Source of the DNA: Spirabiliibacterium mucosae
GTDB taxonomy: Bacteria; Pseudomonadota; Gammaproteobacteria; Enterobacterales; Pasteurellaceae
Direction of reading: 5' to 3'
Length of the DNA: 64,000 nucleotides
Assembly: GCF_014884965.1 (NCBI RefSeq)
Contig: NZ_JABTBO010000001.1
Coordinates: 62,001 to 126,000, forward strand
A model generated the notes under the pieces. That model saw nothing but the letters and a program-made list of their open reading frames with translations, was not told the DNA's origin and made no database searches. The position numbers and the translations under genes were made by a program. Positions 19,773 through 30,273 of this stretch are shown here, piece after piece; position 1 is the first letter of the stretch, and every line of letters begins with the position of its first letter.

Positions 19773-20915
19773 ATGCCACTGCCGCCGTTTCTTGCGCTTT
19801 ACCGCACTTTGATTGCCCACAACACCGTCTCCAGCCTGGTCGAAGGCGAAGACAACAGCAACCGCGCGCTGATTGACACCCTCGCCAGCTGGCTGGAAAG
19901 CCTAGGCTTTCGCTGCGAGGTGTTGCCCATTGCCCACTCGCGCAACAAATTCAACTTGCTCGCCACCCTCGGTGAGGGCGAAGGCGGCTTGCTGCTCGCT
20001 GGCCACAGCGACACCGTGCCGTTTGATGAAGGCCGCTGGCACTCTGACCCGTTCACCTTAACGGAAAAAGACGGCAAATTCTACGGCCTCGGCACGGCGG
20101 ACATGAAGGGCTTTTTCGCCTTTATTGTCGACACCTTGGCGAACATGGATTTAACCAAGCTGAGCAAGCCGCTGCGCATTCTTGCCACCGCCGATGAAGA
20201 AACCACCATGCTCGGCGCGCGCACCTTTGCCAAGCACGCCCACATTCGCCCCGATTGCGCGATTATCGGTGAGCCGTCCTCGCTCAAGCCCATCCGCGCC
20301 CACAAAGGCTACATCGGCAGTGCCGTTCGCGTAACAGGCAAATCGGGCCACTCGAGCAACCCCGATGGCGGCGTCAACGCCCTTGAGATTATGCACGAGG
20401 CCACCGCCAAGCTGATTGACCTGCGTAACCATTTGAAAACGCACTTTCACCACGACGGCTTTGCCATCCCTTATCCGACCATGAATTTGGCCAACATTCA
20501 TGGCGGCGATGCGCTCAACCGCATTTGCGCCTGCTGCGAGCTGCAGTTTGACATCCGCCCGCTGCCAAATTTGAAATTGGAAGATTTAAACGAGATGATG
20601 CAGCAAGCCCTAGCGCCACTGATGGAACGTTGGGGCGATCGCGTGCAGCTGACCGCACTTTATGATCCCATCCCAGGCTATGAGTGCGAGCACAGTGCGC
20701 AGGTGGTGCAGGTAGTGGAAAAACTGATCGGCGAAAAGGCCGACACCGTCAACTACTGCACTGAAGCACCCTTCATTCAAGAACTCTGCCCAACGCTGGT
20801 GCTCGGCCCAGGCTCCATCGAACAAGCCCACCAGCCCGATGAATTTTTAGACGCCAAATTTATCGAACCCACCCGCGAGCTGCTGGCGAAATTAATCCAC
20901 CATTTTTGCGCATAA
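19773..20915 (+). CDS. argE: Acetylornithine deacetylase
   Basis: Product of 380 residues; the ATG at 19773 follows AAGGAG. It is an M20-family metallohydrolase with LAGHSDTVP (H78, D80), GTADMKG (D110) and DEETT (catalytic and metal Glu at about 142-143), then the lid domain beginning near [10 protein letters not shown]. It removes acetate from N-acetylornithine, the linear route to ornithine, which fits its position opposite argCBH. A C-terminal EQAHQPDEF motif supplies the last metal ligand. An uptake-sequence terminator follows. Confidence 0.96.
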   Translation: MPLPPFLALYRTLIAHNTVSSLVEGEDNSNRALIDTLASWLESLGFRCEVLPIAHSRNKFNLLATLGEGEGGLLLAGHSDTVPFDEGRWHSDPFTLTEKDGKFYGLGTADMKGFFAFIVDTLANMDLTKLSKPLRILATADEETTMLGARTFAKHAHIRPDCAIIGEPSSLKPIRAHKGYIGSAVRVTGKSGHSSNPDGGVNALEIMHEATAKLIDLRNHLKTHFHHDGFAIPYPTMNLANIHGGDALNRICACCELQFDIRPLPNLKLEDLNEMMQQALAPLMERWGDRVQLTALYDPIPGYECEHSAQVVQVVEKLIGEKADTVNYCTEAPFIQELCPTLVLGPGSIEQAHQPDEFLDAKFIEPTRELLAKLIHHFCA

Positions 20916-20916
20916 A

Positions 20917-20946
20917 AAAAGTGCGGTCTGAGTTGACCGCACTTTT
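20917..20946. terminator. Uptake-sequence terminator between argE and DUF1523 gene
   Basis: AAAAGTGCGGTC (20917-20928), loop TGAGTT, GACCGCACTTTT (20935-20946) followed by GTTTTTAT. The two flanking genes converge here. Confidence 0.82.
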
Positions 20947-20957
20947 GTTTTTATCGC

Positions 20958-21488
20958 TTAGCGCCGCTCGCTGACAAACCAGCCGCGGATAAATTGAATC
21001 GATAAAAACAGTGTCAGCAATAAGAAGAAATACGCCACGTAGCTGGCAATCGGCCAGCCTGGCTCGGTGCCTGGCTCAACAGCTTTGATAGACACCATGT
21101 TGCGGAATTCGTCAAACATCACAATCCGCCAGCCGTAGTATTTGATTTGTACCAGTTTTTTCTCGGCGGCAAAGGCGGAAGCCTTGGCTTGCAAGTCGGC
21201 TGAGTTGAATTTGAAATAAAACGGGAAGCCCCAGCGGGTGTCTTCGTTGCGATAGACCATCACTTTATCGGTGCCCGGTTTTTGGGTGTAAACATAATAG
21301 ACATCACGGGTTGGGCCGTCGGCCGGGTTGGCTTTGGTGATCGGGCCGTCTTTGTCGACGCGTTTAACCTCAACGCCGGAGACGTTCGCCACTTGATAAT
21401 GCGGGAAGAAATAGTGCACGCCTGCAAACAGCACCCCGTGAATAATCAAGGTGACTAAAATAAAAAACAGTGAAATAAAACGACGCAT
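20958..21488 (-). CDS. DUF1523 family membrane protein
   Basis: Product of 176 residues with one N-terminal hydrophobic segment (about 6-28), a soluble middle part and a second hydrophobic segment (about 149-168). YQVANVSGVEVKRVDKDG, VYYVYTQKPGTDKVMVYRNEDTRWG (cited by its start VYYVYTQ) and YGWRIVMFDEFRNMVSI are typical of the DUF1523 family known from Pasteurellaceae and relatives. The topology suggests a periplasmic domain between two inner-membrane helices. Function is unknown. AAGGAG precedes the ATG. Confidence 0.8.
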   Translation of the reverse strand: MRRFISLFFILVTLIIHGVLFAGVHYFFPHYQVANVSGVEVKRVDKDGPITKANPADGPTRDVYYVYTQKPGTDKVMVYRNEDTRWGFPFYFKFNSADLQAKASAFAAEKKLVQIKYYGWRIVMFDEFRNMVSIKAVEPGTEPGWPIASYVAYFFLLLTLFLSIQFIRGWFVSERR

Positions 21489-21544
21489 TCATAACTCCTT
21501 GGTGACAATGCTATTGAATTAGTTTATCACAAGTGGGCGAAAAA

Positions 21545-22327
21545 CTAACGCACTTTGCAGCCAAACAAACGCTCAAAATTCTCGGTGGTGATTTCCGCCA
21601 ATTGCTCAGCGCTCACGCCTTTCAGCGTGGCAACATACTCACACACCTCACGCACATAGGCTGGCTGATTTTGCTTGCCGCGATACGGCACGGGCGCGAG
21701 ATAAGGCGAATCCGTTTCCACCAGCAATCGCTCAAGGGGCACGGTTTCAATCACATCGCGAATGTCTTGCGCGTTGCGAAAGGTGATGATGCCCGAAACG
21801 GAGATGTAAAAGCCAATATCAAGCGCTTGGTCGGCCATCCATTGATTTTCAGTAAAGCAATGCAGCACGCCACCGCACTTTTGCGCTTGGCCTTCGTGCA
21901 AAATCGCCATGGTGTCTTCACGCGCCTCGCGGGTGTGGATAATCAGCGGCTTGTGCAGCTCGTTCGCCACCGCCACTTGCTCGGCAAAAATGCGCTGCTG
22001 CTCCATTTTATTTTCAATGCTGTAATGATAATCCAGCCCGCACTCGCCAATCGCCACCACTTTGGGGTCGCAGGCGAGTTTCAACAAGCGCTCGCGATCA
22101 AACGGCTCGTCCTCAATGTTAAGCGGGTGCAGCCCGCAGGAGAGTGACACATTATCACGCTTAGCCAGTTGCGGATAAATCGCCTCAAAGCCGCCTAATG
22201 TGGTGCCGATGGAAAGTACATGGCGCACATCACGCGCGCGCGCTTTGTCGAGCACGTCGTCGATGTTGTGATGCACATTTTCATAATCAAGACTGTCGAG
22301 ATGACAGTGGGAATCTACAATAAACAC
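21545..22327 (-). CDS. ycfH: TatD family metal-dependent hydrolase YcfH
   Basis: Product of 260 residues starting at GTG 22327 directly after the holB stop (GAGG upstream). TatD hallmarks are the DSHCHLD metal site (H7, H9), [24 protein letters not shown] and [12 protein letters not shown]. Relatives are magnesium-dependent DNases; the physiological role of YcfH is less clear. It is the last gene of the mltG-tmk-holB-ycfH operon, an order conserved in gammaproteobacteria. Confidence 0.95.
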   Translation of the reverse strand: MFIVDSHCHLDSLDYENVHHNIDDVLDKARARDVRHVLSIGTTLGGFEAIYPQLAKRDNVSLSCGLHPLNIEDEPFDRERLLKLACDPKVVAIGECGLDYHYSIENKMEQQRIFAEQVAVANELHKPLIIHTREAREDTMAILHEGQAQKCGGVLHCFTENQWMADQALDIGFYISVSGIITFRNAQDIRDVIETVPLERLLVETDSPYLAPVPYRGKQNQPAYVREVCEYVATLKGVSAEQLAEITTENFERLFGCKVR

Positions 22328-23308
22328 TTAAACCTCAAATACATCGGTAATTAATTTGGTTAAAAAATCCAGCACCAACAATGCTGCGTTAGCCGAGGTG
22401 ATGTCGCGCAAATCGCGCCGCAGCGTGGCGGCATAATCGTGCGCGGTGATAAACTGTTGCGTTGAATATTGCGCCACCAAGCGCTTGATGCCAGGGGTTA
22501 AATCGCTGTTCACCCAGCCCTGCTCAATGCCCAGCGCGCACTTGATGCAATCACTGAAAACACTTTCCAGCCATGCCAGTTGCGCGTCGAGCACGCTGTT
22601 GTCATTGAGCGCAAAGTGTGCTGAAAAGGCGCTGACATCGCGAGTTTGGATAAACGCCCAAAAAGCGCGCAAAAATGGCTTGCGCGTGGCCAGCTGCTCG
22701 GCTTCAATCATCGCTTTGGCCTTGATTGGGCGCAACGCACTGAGATTGAGCGCCACCTCGGCCACGCTTGGCGCCACACCTTGAGCCGTCAGCCACGCCA
22801 GCCCCACATCGCGCGCGGGGGTGGCAAGTGTCCAAGCCTGACAACGGCTGTGAATGGTGGCCATCAGCGGCTGGCTGGCGTCTACGCCGAGCAAAAAGTA
22901 GGTGTTATCACTCGGCTCTTCTAGCGTTTTTAACAGCGCATTGGCCGCCGCCTCGGTGAGCTTTTCCGCCTGCGGGATAAGCACCACTTTGTTACCGTCT
23001 TGCTGGGCGTGGTTTTGTAACTGCGCGATCACCTCACGCACTTGCTCGACACTGACGGTTTTGCCCGCCTCGGCGCTGAGCAAATGCAAATCGGGGTGGT
23101 TGTGAGTGAGTGCTAACTGGCAATCATGGCACTGGCCACACGCCTCAAGGCCCGGCGCGGGGCGGCATAAAATGCCTTGCGCCACGCGCGCGAGCAGCTG
23201 CTCGACGCCAAGGCCCGTTTGGGCTTTGAGCAATAACGCGTGGTGGCCATGACCTTGGGCAAAAGTGCGGTCAAGGGCGGCAAAGGTTGCCTCAAGCCAC
23301 GGGTACAT
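22328..23308 (-). CDS. holB: DNA polymerase III subunit delta'
   Basis: Product of 326 residues from ATG 23308, where the start overlaps the tmk stop by one base (TGATG). The clamp-loader fold is visible: YPWLEATFAALDR at the start, a zinc module with four cysteines (about C48, C57, C60, C63) and the segment NALLKTLEEPSDNTYFLLG. The phosphate-binding loop is degenerate, as expected because delta' does not hydrolyse ATP. It is the stator of the sliding-clamp loader. Confidence 0.95.
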   Translation of the reverse strand: MYPWLEATFAALDRTFAQGHGHHALLLKAQTGLGVEQLLARVAQGILCRPAPGLEACGQCHDCQLALTHNHPDLHLLSAEAGKTVSVEQVREVIAQLQNHAQQDGNKVVLIPQAEKLTEAAANALLKTLEEPSDNTYFLLGVDASQPLMATIHSRCQAWTLATPARDVGLAWLTAQGVAPSVAEVALNLSALRPIKAKAMIEAEQLATRKPFLRAFWAFIQTRDVSAFSAHFALNDNSVLDAQLAWLESVFSDCIKCALGIEQGWVNSDLTPGIKRLVAQYSTQQFITAHDYAATLRRDLRDITSANAALLVLDFLTKLITDVFEV

Positions 23309-23952
23309 CACGCCACCACCTTGGCATACCACGCGCGAACCGCACTTTGCACGTCGGCTGTCACCTGCTCGAGCGCCTGCCCTGCGTTAATCACCCTCGC
23401 GTTGGGGTCACGGGCAACCAGTTCTAAATAGCGCGCGCGGGTGCGTTCAAAAAAGCTCAACTGCGCCCGCTCAATGCGATCCAACGCGCCGCGTGAACGC
23501 GCACGCGCCAAGCCTTGGGCAGGGTCAATGTCGAGATACAGCGTTAAATCGGGCGTGAAATCCCCCAGCACGGCGTTGCGCAAGGTGGCAAGCAAAGTGC
23601 GGTCAAGCCCGCGCCCGCCGCCTTGATAAGCTTGCGAGGAGAGATCGTGACGGTCGCCGAGCACCCATTGGCCACGCGCGAGCGCTGGCTTAATCACGTT
23701 GTCCACCAGCTGGATACGCGCGGCGTAAAGCATTAATAATTCGGCTTTGTCGCACACCTCTTCACCGTCCACGCCGTGTTTAATCAACTCGCGCAGTTTT
23801 TCCGCCAGTGGCGTGCCGCCTGGCTCACGGGTGAAGACGATATCCTGCACGCCTAGGCTGTGCAAAGCCTGCACCACTGCCTCGCGCGCGGTGGTTTTGC
23901 CCGCGCCTTCCAAGCCCTCGAGCACGATAAATTTACCTTGTGGCGTTGTCAT
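23308..23952 (-). CDS. tmk: Thymidylate kinase
   Basis: Product of 214 residues starting [21 protein letters not shown], whose P-loop lies at about 13-20. [16 protein letters not shown] is the dTMP-binding DR/EPGGT motif, and [18 protein letters not shown] is the lid region. It makes dTDP from dTMP. The gene overlaps the 3' end of mltG by 20 bases and holB by one base, showing tight coupling in the operon. The ATG at 23952 is chosen over longer in-frame options because it matches family starts. Confidence 0.97.
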   Translation of the reverse strand: MTTPQGKFIVLEGLEGAGKTTAREAVVQALHSLGVQDIVFTREPGGTPLAEKLRELIKHGVDGEEVCDKAELLMLYAARIQLVDNVIKPALARGQWVLGDRHDLSSQAYQGGGRGLDRTLLATLRNAVLGDFTPDLTLYLDIDPAQGLARARSRGALDRIERAQLSFFERTRARYLELVARDPNARVINAGQALEQVTADVQSAVRAWYAKVVA

Positions 23953-24970
23953 GTTTTTGCTTCCGTAATTGCTGTAAATAGTGCGCCACCGCACGGTTGT
24001 GTTCACCCAAGGTGTTGCTAAAGGTGTGCCCGCCTTGGCCGTTGGCAACAAAATAGAGCGCGTTGCTTTGCGCCGGGTGCGCCACCGCCTCTAGGGAGGC
24101 CACGCTTGGCATCGCAATTGGCGTGGGCGGCAGGCCATCGATTTGGTAGGTGTTATAGGCCGTTACCTCGTTGAGATCAGCGCGGCGGATATTGCCTTGA
24201 TAGCGCTCGCCCATGCCGTAAATTACCGTTGGGTCAGTTTGCAGGCGCATATTTTTGCGCAGGCGATTGATAAACACCGCCGCCACCTGCCCGCGCTCGT
24301 CATCCAGTGCGGTTTCTTTTTCCACAATCGAGGCGAGAATTAACATTTCATAGGGCGATTTCAGCGGCAGGTCTTTGTCACGCCCCGCCCATGCTTGTGT
24401 GAGCGCACTTTGCATTTTGTCACTGGCGCGTTTAAGCAGCGCCACCGCACTTGAGCCCGCGGTGTAGTAATACGTATCAGGATACAGCCAGCCCTCAAGT
24501 TTGGCAGGGCTTTCGGCTGGCAGGCCGAGTGCGTGATAAAGTGCGGTTTCACTCTCGCGTTGATCTTGGCTTAAATGCGCGGCACTTGCCAAGGCAGCGA
24601 GCACTTGCTTGGCGGTATCGCCCTCGCCCACGCGGTAGGCAAATTGTGCCTCTTTGCCGCTGGCCAGTCTCGTGAGCAGCTCGCTTAGGTTATTCACCCC
24701 TTGCAATGAATACGTGCCCGCTTTCACCGCCGCCAGTTCAGGCTTGAGCTTTAACAGCAACGGGAAAAACGCGCTGCACTCCATCAGCCCTTGAGCGTGT
24801 AAAAATTCGCCGAGCTTTTTGCCCGTGGTGCCTTTTTCAATCGTCAGCAATTGGTCAGGCTTAGCGTGAATAGGGCTTTTCGCCAAGGTGGTGACTTGAT
24901 GATAGCCCCACACGCCCACGCCAGCAGCGGCGAGAAGCACGAGCGTGAAAAGTGCGGTCCATTTTTTCAT
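23933..24970 (-). CDS. mltG: Endolytic peptidoglycan transglycosylase MltG
   Basis: Product of 345 residues. An uncleaved N-terminal membrane anchor (about 6-24) is followed by a LysM-like region and the YceG catalytic domain. The catalytic glutamate is in LASIVEKET (E217), next to [12 protein letters not shown] and [17 protein letters not shown], both conserved in the family. MltG cuts nascent glycan strands within the chain and so limits their length at the inner membrane. The operon order mltG-tmk-holB-ycfH is conserved. Confidence 0.96.
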   Translation of the reverse strand: MKKWTALFTLVLLAAAGVGVWGYHQVTTLAKSPIHAKPDQLLTIEKGTTGKKLGEFLHAQGLMECSAFFPLLLKLKPELAAVKAGTYSLQGVNNLSELLTRLASGKEAQFAYRVGEGDTAKQVLAALASAAHLSQDQRESETALYHALGLPAESPAKLEGWLYPDTYYYTAGSSAVALLKRASDKMQSALTQAWAGRDKDLPLKSPYEMLILASIVEKETALDDERGQVAAVFINRLRKNMRLQTDPTVIYGMGERYQGNIRRADLNEVTAYNTYQIDGLPPTPIAMPSVASLEAVAHPAQSNALYFVANGQGGHTFSNTLGEHNRAVAHYLQQLRKQKHDNATR

Positions 24971-24984
24971 CGCGCCCCCTTAGG

Positions 24985-26001
24985 TTAAAACAGTTGCTGC
25001 ATCGCCAGGTTGACCGCAAAGCCGCCAACCACCAGCCAAATAAACACCAAAAAACCGAGCACCAACGGCTTGGCGCCCGCTTGTTTGATGGCACCGATGT
25101 GGGTAGTCACGCCAAGGGCTGCCATCGCCATCATCAATAAAATGCCGTCTAATTCCACCAAAAAGTGAACGACAGGCGCCGGCACGATTGGGTAGGAGTT
25201 GAGCACCGCGACTAAAATAAAAAACACCGCAAACCACGGGATGTTGATTTTGCGCTTGCCGCCAACCGCACTTTCTTTCGCCAACGCGTAAGAGAGCACC
25301 AGCAAGAACGGGGCTAGCATCATCACGCGGATCATTTTGGTGATCACCGCGTTGTCGGCCACCTGCGGGTTGATGTTGCCGCCAGCGGCGTAGACTTGCG
25401 CCACCTCGTGCACGCTTGAGCCGATATAAATCCCAAATTGGTGATCGCTGAGATAGGCCACCATGTGTGGGTACAAAATCGGGTAAACAAACATTGCAAT
25501 GGTGCCAAAAATCACCACAATGGCAATCGCCACCGCCACTTTGTGGGATTCACCGCGCACCACCGGCTCGCTGGCCATCACCGCCGCCGCACCACAAATG
25601 CTGCAGCCAGCCGCGCTTAAATAAACAATTTGCTTGTCGATTTTCAGCCATTTGTAGCCGAGATAAAAAGTTAAGAAAAAGGTGCTAATGAGCATAATCG
25701 CGTCGCTGGCGATGGCATTGAGCCCCACCGCGTCGATTTGCTGAAACGTGATGCGAAAGCCATAAAGCACGATGCCTGCGCGCAGCAAAATGCCTTTGGC
25801 AAAGGTGATGCCGCTATGGCAGGTGTTGGCCACACGGCCGTAGACAGTGTTGCCCACCACCATGCCGAGCAAAATCGCAAAGGTCAGCGCGCTCATGCCG
25901 ATGCTCGCGCCGATGTGGTTGGCGTTGAGCCAGTAGGCCAAGGCGGTGATAAGGCCGGCTAAAATCAGCCCTGGCAGGTAATCGATTGTTTTGTTTAGCA
26001 T
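24985..26001 (-). CDS. yeiH: YeiH family (UPF0324) putative membrane exporter
   Basis: Product of 338 residues from ATG 26001, four bases after engB. It has about ten hydrophobic segments. Family signatures are LAILLGM-type text (AILLGMVVGNTVY), GIVLYGFRITFQQI, LSAAGCSICGAAAVMA and IGSSVHEVAQVYAAG. Members are annotated as putative sulfate exporters, but this rests on little evidence. An in-frame upstream start would lengthen the product by 29 residues into engB and is less likely. Confidence 0.9.
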   Translation of the reverse strand: MLNKTIDYLPGLILAGLITALAYWLNANHIGASIGMSALTFAILLGMVVGNTVYGRVANTCHSGITFAKGILLRAGIVLYGFRITFQQIDAVGLNAIASDAIMLISTFFLTFYLGYKWLKIDKQIVYLSAAGCSICGAAAVMASEPVVRGESHKVAVAIAIVVIFGTIAMFVYPILYPHMVAYLSDHQFGIYIGSSVHEVAQVYAAGGNINPQVADNAVITKMIRVMMLAPFLLVLSYALAKESAVGGKRKINIPWFAVFFILVAVLNSYPIVPAPVVHFLVELDGILLMMAMAALGVTTHIGAIKQAGAKPLVLGFLVFIWLVVGGFAVNLAMQQLF

Positions 26002-26005
26002 ATTG

Positions 26006-26644
26006 TTATCCGTTATCTGCAACCGCACTTTGATCTTGTGCGGCCAATTGCGGGGCAAACCACTGATTGAGCTTGGCGGAAAGCGCATTAACGCCGAGCT
26101 TTTTCAAGCTGGAAAACGCCTCCACCTGCACATCGCCTTGGAAGGGCAAAATCGCCTCGCGCACCATTTTGATTTGCTTACTGCGCTCTTTTTGCCCGAC
26201 TTTGTCCGCTTTGGTCAGCAGCAACAACACGGGCAAATCCGCCCCCACGGCCCATTGCAGCATTTGTTGGTCTAAATCTTTGAGCGGGTGGCGGATGTCC
26301 ATCAAAATCACCACGCCGCCAAGGCATTCGCGCTTTTGCAAATATTCGCCCAGCGCTTGCTGCCATTGCAATTTCATTTTCTCGGGCACAGCGGCATAGC
26401 CATAGCCTGGCAGGTCGACAATTTTGCAGCCTGATTCCACCTCAAACAGGTTGATAAGCTGGGTGCGCCCTGGCGTTTTGGAGGTGCGCGCGAGGTTTTT
26501 TTGATTGGTCAGCACATTCAGCGCGGTGGATTTGCCCGCATTCGAGCGCCCGGCAAAGGCAATTTCAATCCCGCTGTCGTCGGGCAGGTGGCGGATATCC
26601 GGCGCACTCATTAAAAAATGGGTTTTGTGATAATTTAATTCCAT
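26006..26644 (-). CDS. engB: Ribosome biogenesis GTPase EngB (YsxC/YihA)
   Basis: Product of 212 residues. G1 is GRSNAGKST (32-40), G2 is in TPGRTQ, G3 is DLPGYGYA and G4 is LTKADK. The start [20 protein letters not shown] matches the E. coli start and keeps the N-terminal strand. It assists late assembly of the large ribosomal subunit. Its ATG overlaps the end of an upstream lipoprotein gene by ten bases. Confidence 0.97.
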   Translation of the reverse strand: MELNYHKTHFLMSAPDIRHLPDDSGIEIAFAGRSNAGKSTALNVLTNQKNLARTSKTPGRTQLINLFEVESGCKIVDLPGYGYAAVPEKMKLQWQQALGEYLQKRECLGGVVILMDIRHPLKDLDQQMLQWAVGADLPVLLLLTKADKVGQKERSKQIKMVREAILPFQGDVQVEAFSSLKKLGVNALSAKLNQWFAPQLAAQDQSAVADNG

Positions 26645-27240
26645 GGCTGCTCACTTGTGCCTGTTTGGCAAATATAGGTTAAAAAAGACGCCAGTTTGCG
26701 TGCGCTGCCGGCAACAAGGCGCGCGGTTTCCTCTTGCGAGAGCTGCTCGCGGGTGAGTTTGGCGTGGCTTAAACTGCCTAGTTTATCATCTTTTAGCGGC
26801 CATTGCCCCCAAAAGTGCGGTCGCTGGCCGACGGCATTGAGTTCACGAATGCCAAAACTCAGCGCGTGCGCCACCGCAACGGATCTGTGCGCCAAATAGG
26901 CCTGACAAAGGCGCGGCTGGCTGAGCTCAAACACCTCGATAAAGCCCGCGGGCGCAATTTCATAGAGCGTCAGCGAGTTCACGTCACGCGGTTTGACCGC
27001 ACTTTGCATTGCATCGTGGTGATTGATAGCCAGCAAAATTTGGTGCCCGCCGAGCTGTTGCAGCGCGAGTGTTTGACCCTGGATATGCGCGGAAATGGCC
27101 GGCTTTTCACCGCTGAATGCCACCACCTGCGGTTGGCCTTGCACGCCTACAAATGCCAGCTTGCGCTCGCCAGTGGCAATGCAGCCGGTTAAGCATAGCG
27201 CCAGCAATGGCGTGAGGGCGTGGCGAATTAGTCTTTCCAT
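26635..27240 (-). CDS. Uncharacterised lipoprotein
   Basis: Product of 201 residues. The N-terminus has a classic lipoprotein signal (basic MERLIRH, hydrophobic core, lipobox LTGC with acylated C20). I do not recognise the mature domain. Visible features are [14 protein letters not shown] early, a central segment rich in His, Gln and Ala, and a C-terminal helical part ([20 protein letters not shown]). Ala at +2 after the cysteine suggests outer-membrane sorting. It overlaps the DUF805 gene by 13 bases upstream and engB by ten downstream, so it is embedded in the operon. Confidence 0.78.
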   Translation of the reverse strand: MERLIRHALTPLLALCLTGCIATGERKLAFVGVQGQPQVVAFSGEKPAISAHIQGQTLALQQLGGHQILLAINHHDAMQSAVKPRDVNSLTLYEIAPAGFIEVFELSQPRLCQAYLAHRSVAVAHALSFGIRELNAVGQRPHFWGQWPLKDDKLGSLSHAKLTREQLSQEETARLVAGSARKLASFLTYICQTGTSEQPWN

Positions 27241-27662
27241 TTCAATGACACTCCGCGCGAGCCAAAGCGGTTGGGTTCAGTTTTGCCTAAAAACACGCCC
27301 CAATCAAGCACAAATAACATCACGAAAAACAGCGGGAAAAAGCGCCCCAATGCCCACGCCATCGCGCCTTGGCTGTGTTGTGATAACACGTAGCCTAAAA
27401 TCGGCAAAGCCAGCATCAACACCGCCCAGCCCGAGCGGTTGCGATCGTGCAAGCGTTTGACCACCACGGCGCACAAGCAATAGATAATGAGGGCAAGCAT
27501 CAAGGAGGCTAAAAGTGCGGTGTGGGTTTGCGCAAACAGCGCTGGTAGCGGCAAAACATTGGCGATTAATAACAGCGCCAGCGCGCAAATGCCCACGCCT
27601 TGCCAAAAGCCGGTGCGATTAAGCCGCCCGCGAAATGAAAACAATAACTGCCAGAGTGTCAT
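27228..27662 (-). CDS. DUF805 family inner-membrane protein
   Basis: Product of 144 residues from ATG 27662. The N-terminal FSFRGRLNRTGFW and the central VVKRLHDRNRSGW are the two diagnostic motifs of DUF805 (YhaH/YhaI type). Four hydrophobic segments are visible (about 24-42, 48-68, 78-95, 108-126). Function is unknown. It is the first gene of the minus-strand run leading to ycfH. Confidence 0.88.
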   Translation of the reverse strand: MTLWQLLFSFRGRLNRTGFWQGVGICALALLLIANVLPLPALFAQTHTALLASLMLALIIYCLCAVVVKRLHDRNRSGWAVLMLALPILGYVLSQHSQGAMAWALGRFFPLFFVMLFVLDWGVFLGKTEPNRFGSRGVSLKWKD

Positions 27663-27723
27663 AATAATCTCCCTTAAATGAGAGCTATCATAAAGCAAGG
27701 CGCAGGATTTGTCAGCGAGAAAG

Positions 27724-27756
27724 CAAAAAACCGCACTTTGAGGGGCAAAGTGCGAT
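27724..27756 (-). terminator. Rho-independent terminator of asnA
   Basis: On the minus strand TCGCACTTTG-CCCC-TCAAAGTGCGG is followed by TTTTTTGC, eight bases after the asnA stop. One arm is a full uptake sequence; the other is a near match. Confidence 0.85.
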
Positions 27757-27763
27757 TGGCAGG

Positions 27764-28756
27764 TTATAAAATATCTTCAAACTCGTCGGTGACCTGTTTT
27801 GGCCACACGCTCGCTTGCACTTGGCCGATGTGCTCTTTTTGCAACAACAACATCGCCATGCGTGATTGGCCGATGCCACCGCCGATAGACAATGGCAGTT
27901 TGCCGTTAACCAAATCTTGGTGCCATGGCAGCTCAAGGCGGTCTTCCGTGCCGCTAATCGCCAGCTGTTTGCGCAGCGCGGTTTCATCCACGCGGATACC
28001 CATAGAAGAAATCTCAAAGGCCGATTGCATCACTGGGTTCCAGACCAAAATGTCGCCGTTGAGGCCTTTGTATTCGCCTTCGCTTGGGGTTGTCCAGTCA
28101 TCGTAGTCAGGTGCGCGCAAATCATGCGGCTTGCCGTCTGAGAGCGCACCACCGATGCCGATCAAAAACACCGCGCCGTGCTCTTTACAAATCGCGCTTT
28201 CACGCTCTTTGTCGTTCATGTTCGGGAAGCGTTTGACCAACTCTTCACTGTGGACAAAGGTGATCTCTTCAGGCAAAAAACTCTTAGTGCCGTATTTTTC
28301 TTCCACTAAAAGTGCGGTTTCACGCATTGCGGCATAAATCTCGCGCACGGTTTCTTTCAAATAATCGAGGTTGCGGCGGCCTTGTGGGATCACTTTTTCC
28401 CAGTCCCATTGGTCGACAAACACCGAGTGAGTGCGGTCAAGGCTGGTTTCATCCGGGCGCAGCGCAATCATGTTGACATAAAGCCCTTCGCCAGGTTGGA
28501 AGTCAAAGCGCGCGAGGGTGTGGCGTTTCCATTTCGCCAGTGAGTGCACCACTTCAAAGCGCAAGCCATGAATTTGGCGGATTTTCACCTGCACGGCGTT
28601 TTCCACGCCCGATAAGTTATCTTGCATACCATTACCCACTTGGCTCAACAGCGGGCCTGTCACTTCAACAATGCCTAAATGTTCACGCAATTTGCGTGCA
28701 AAGGTGTCCTTCACAAAACTGATTTCTTGTTGTTGTAAGATAAATGATTTTTTCAT
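27764..28756 (-). CDS. asnA: Aspartate--ammonia ligase (asparagine synthetase A)
   Basis: Product of 330 residues from ATG 28756, the length of E. coli AsnA. It starts [19 protein letters not shown]. Class II synthetase-like motifs include [12 protein letters not shown], the [20 protein letters not shown] segment (cited by its start ELPWHQ) and [19 protein letters not shown] near the C-terminus. It uses ammonia and ATP to make asparagine from aspartate. It is divergent from asnC, whose product regulates it in E. coli; the 168 bases between them are AT-rich and should hold both promoters. Confidence 0.98.
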   Translation of the reverse strand: MKKSFILQQQEISFVKDTFARKLREHLGIVEVTGPLLSQVGNGMQDNLSGVENAVQVKIRQIHGLRFEVVHSLAKWKRHTLARFDFQPGEGLYVNMIALRPDETSLDRTHSVFVDQWDWEKVIPQGRRNLDYLKETVREIYAAMRETALLVEEKYGTKSFLPEEITFVHSEELVKRFPNMNDKERESAICKEHGAVFLIGIGGALSDGKPHDLRAPDYDDWTTPSEGEYKGLNGDILVWNPVMQSAFEISSMGIRVDETALRKQLAISGTEDRLELPWHQDLVNGKLPLSIGGGIGQSRMAMLLLQKEHIGQVQASVWPKQVTDEFEDIL

Positions 28757-28924
28757 ATTATTTTTACTCATTGGGTTAAAACTGCGGTTATTATCTAATT
28801 TTTTTAGCCTTATTCAATACAAAAAGCAATTTCACCAAGACTTTTTAAAGTTTTTTGCTATTATATAGAAATCATATAAAATAATGGTGTAATTTTTGAA
28901 TAAAAATCAATAACGGAGCAAAAA

Positions 28925-29386
28925 ATGCAATCATTCGGTCAAATTGATGCACTCGATCAACAAATTTTGCGAGTGTTAACCCAAGATGCGCGCACGCCCT
29001 ATGCTGAAATGGCCAAGCAATTTGGCGTCAGCCCAGGCACCATTCATGTGCGGGTGGAAAAAATGCGCCAATCTGGCGTGATTGAGGGCACCAAAGTGCG
29101 GTTGAACGAGCGCAAGCTCGGTTATGATGTGTGCTGCTTTATCGGGATTATTCTCAAAAGCGCGAAAGACTACGACACCGTGATCAAAAAGCTCGAGAGC
29201 TTTGATGAGGTGGTTGAGGCCTATTACACCACGGGCAACTATTCGATTTTTATCAAGGTGATGACCCACACTATTGAAGAGCTCCACCATGTACTGGCGA
29301 GCAAAATTCAGCTGATTGATGAAATTCAGTCAACCGAAACGCTCATTTCAATGCAAAACCCGATTTTGCGCGACATCAAACCGTAA
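28925..29386 (+). CDS. asnC: Lrp/AsnC family regulator AsnC
   Basis: Product of 153 residues. The N-terminal winged helix-turn-helix (about 1-60) begins with IDALDQQILRVLTQDARTPY and contains the recognition region FGVSPGTIHVRVEKM. The C-terminal RAM ligand-binding domain carries GYDVCCFIGI and EAYYTTGNYSIFIKV. The position back to back with asnA supports AsnC rather than Lrp. In E. coli AsnC activates asnA, and asparagine prevents this. The ATG follows a purine-rich GGAG site. Confidence 0.94.
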   Translation: MQSFGQIDALDQQILRVLTQDARTPYAEMAKQFGVSPGTIHVRVEKMRQSGVIEGTKVRLNERKLGYDVCCFIGIILKSAKDYDTVIKKLESFDEVVEAYYTTGNYSIFIKVMTHTIEELHHVLASKIQLIDEIQSTETLISMQNPILRDIKP

Positions 29387-29470
29387 AAATTTGAGCCAGC
29401 TCTAAGTTTTTGACCGCACTTTGCGATAAACTGGCCTGATTTTTAACAACAATAATAAGAGGATTTGATT

Positions 29471-30229
29471 ATGGCAGATGTTTTTCACTTAGGCTTAACC
29501 AAAGCTGACTTGCAAGGCGCGAAAGTGGCGATTGTGCCAGGCGACCCAGCGCGCGTTGAGCGCATCGCGCAAAAAATGGACAACCCAACCTTTTTAGCCT
29601 CCACCCGCGAATACACCTCGTGGCTCGGCTATGTCAACAATCACCCTGTGGTGGTTTGCTCCACTGGCATCGGCGGCCCGTCAGTGTCCATCGCGGTGGA
29701 AGAGTTGGCACAATTAGGCGTGCGCACCTTTTTGCGCATCGGCACCACTGGCGCCATTCAGCCACACATTAACGTTGGCGATATTTTAGTCACTACGGGT
29801 GCGGTACGCTTAGACGGCGCCAGCCAGCACTTTGCACCGCTCGAATACCCAGCCGTGGCCGATTTTACCTGCACCACCGCACTTTACAACGCGGCACAAG
29901 CCAGCGGCCAGCAAACCTACATTGGTATCACCGCCTCATCTGATACCTTCTACCCAGGCCAAGAGCGCTACGACACCTACACTGGCAAAGTGTGCCGCCG
30001 TTTCCGTGGCTCGCTGAAAGAGTGGCAATCACTCAATGTGATGAACTTTGAAATGGAATCTGCCACCTTGTTCACCATGTGTTCAGCCCTTGGCTTGCGC
30101 GCAGGCATGGTGGCCGCGGCGATTGTGAACCGCACCCAGCAAGAAATCCCGAACGAGCACACCATGAAACAAGCGGAAGAAACCGCCATTCAAATTGTGG
30201 TGAAAGCCGCCGGCGAACTGGCCGAGTAA
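29471..30229 (+). CDS. udp: Uridine phosphorylase
   Basis: Product of 252 residues; ATG 29471 with AGAGGA upstream is preferred to the ATT two codons before. NP-I family motifs include [14 protein letters not shown] (phosphate-binding Arg), [26 protein letters not shown] and the [13 protein letters not shown] nucleoside-binding stretch. [15 protein letters not shown] is specific to uridine phosphorylases. It cleaves uridine to uracil and ribose 1-phosphate for salvage. The gene stands alone with its own terminator. Confidence 0.97.
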   Translation: MADVFHLGLTKADLQGAKVAIVPGDPARVERIAQKMDNPTFLASTREYTSWLGYVNNHPVVVCSTGIGGPSVSIAVEELAQLGVRTFLRIGTTGAIQPHINVGDILVTTGAVRLDGASQHFAPLEYPAVADFTCTTALYNAAQASGQQTYIGITASSDTFYPGQERYDTYTGKVCRRFRGSLKEWQSLNVMNFEMESATLFTMCSALGLRAGMVAAAIVNRTQQEIPNEHTMKQAEETAIQIVVKAAGELAE

Positions 30230-30240
30230 CGATCGGCGTA

Positions 30241-30267
30241 AAAAAACCTGCCCAAGGGCAGGTTTTA
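30241..30267. terminator. Terminator between udp and DUF465 gene
   Basis: AAAACCTGCCC-AA-GGGCAGGTTTT with T-runs on both sides lies between convergent genes. It is not built from uptake sequences. Confidence 0.87.
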
Positions 30268-30273
30268 TTGTGT

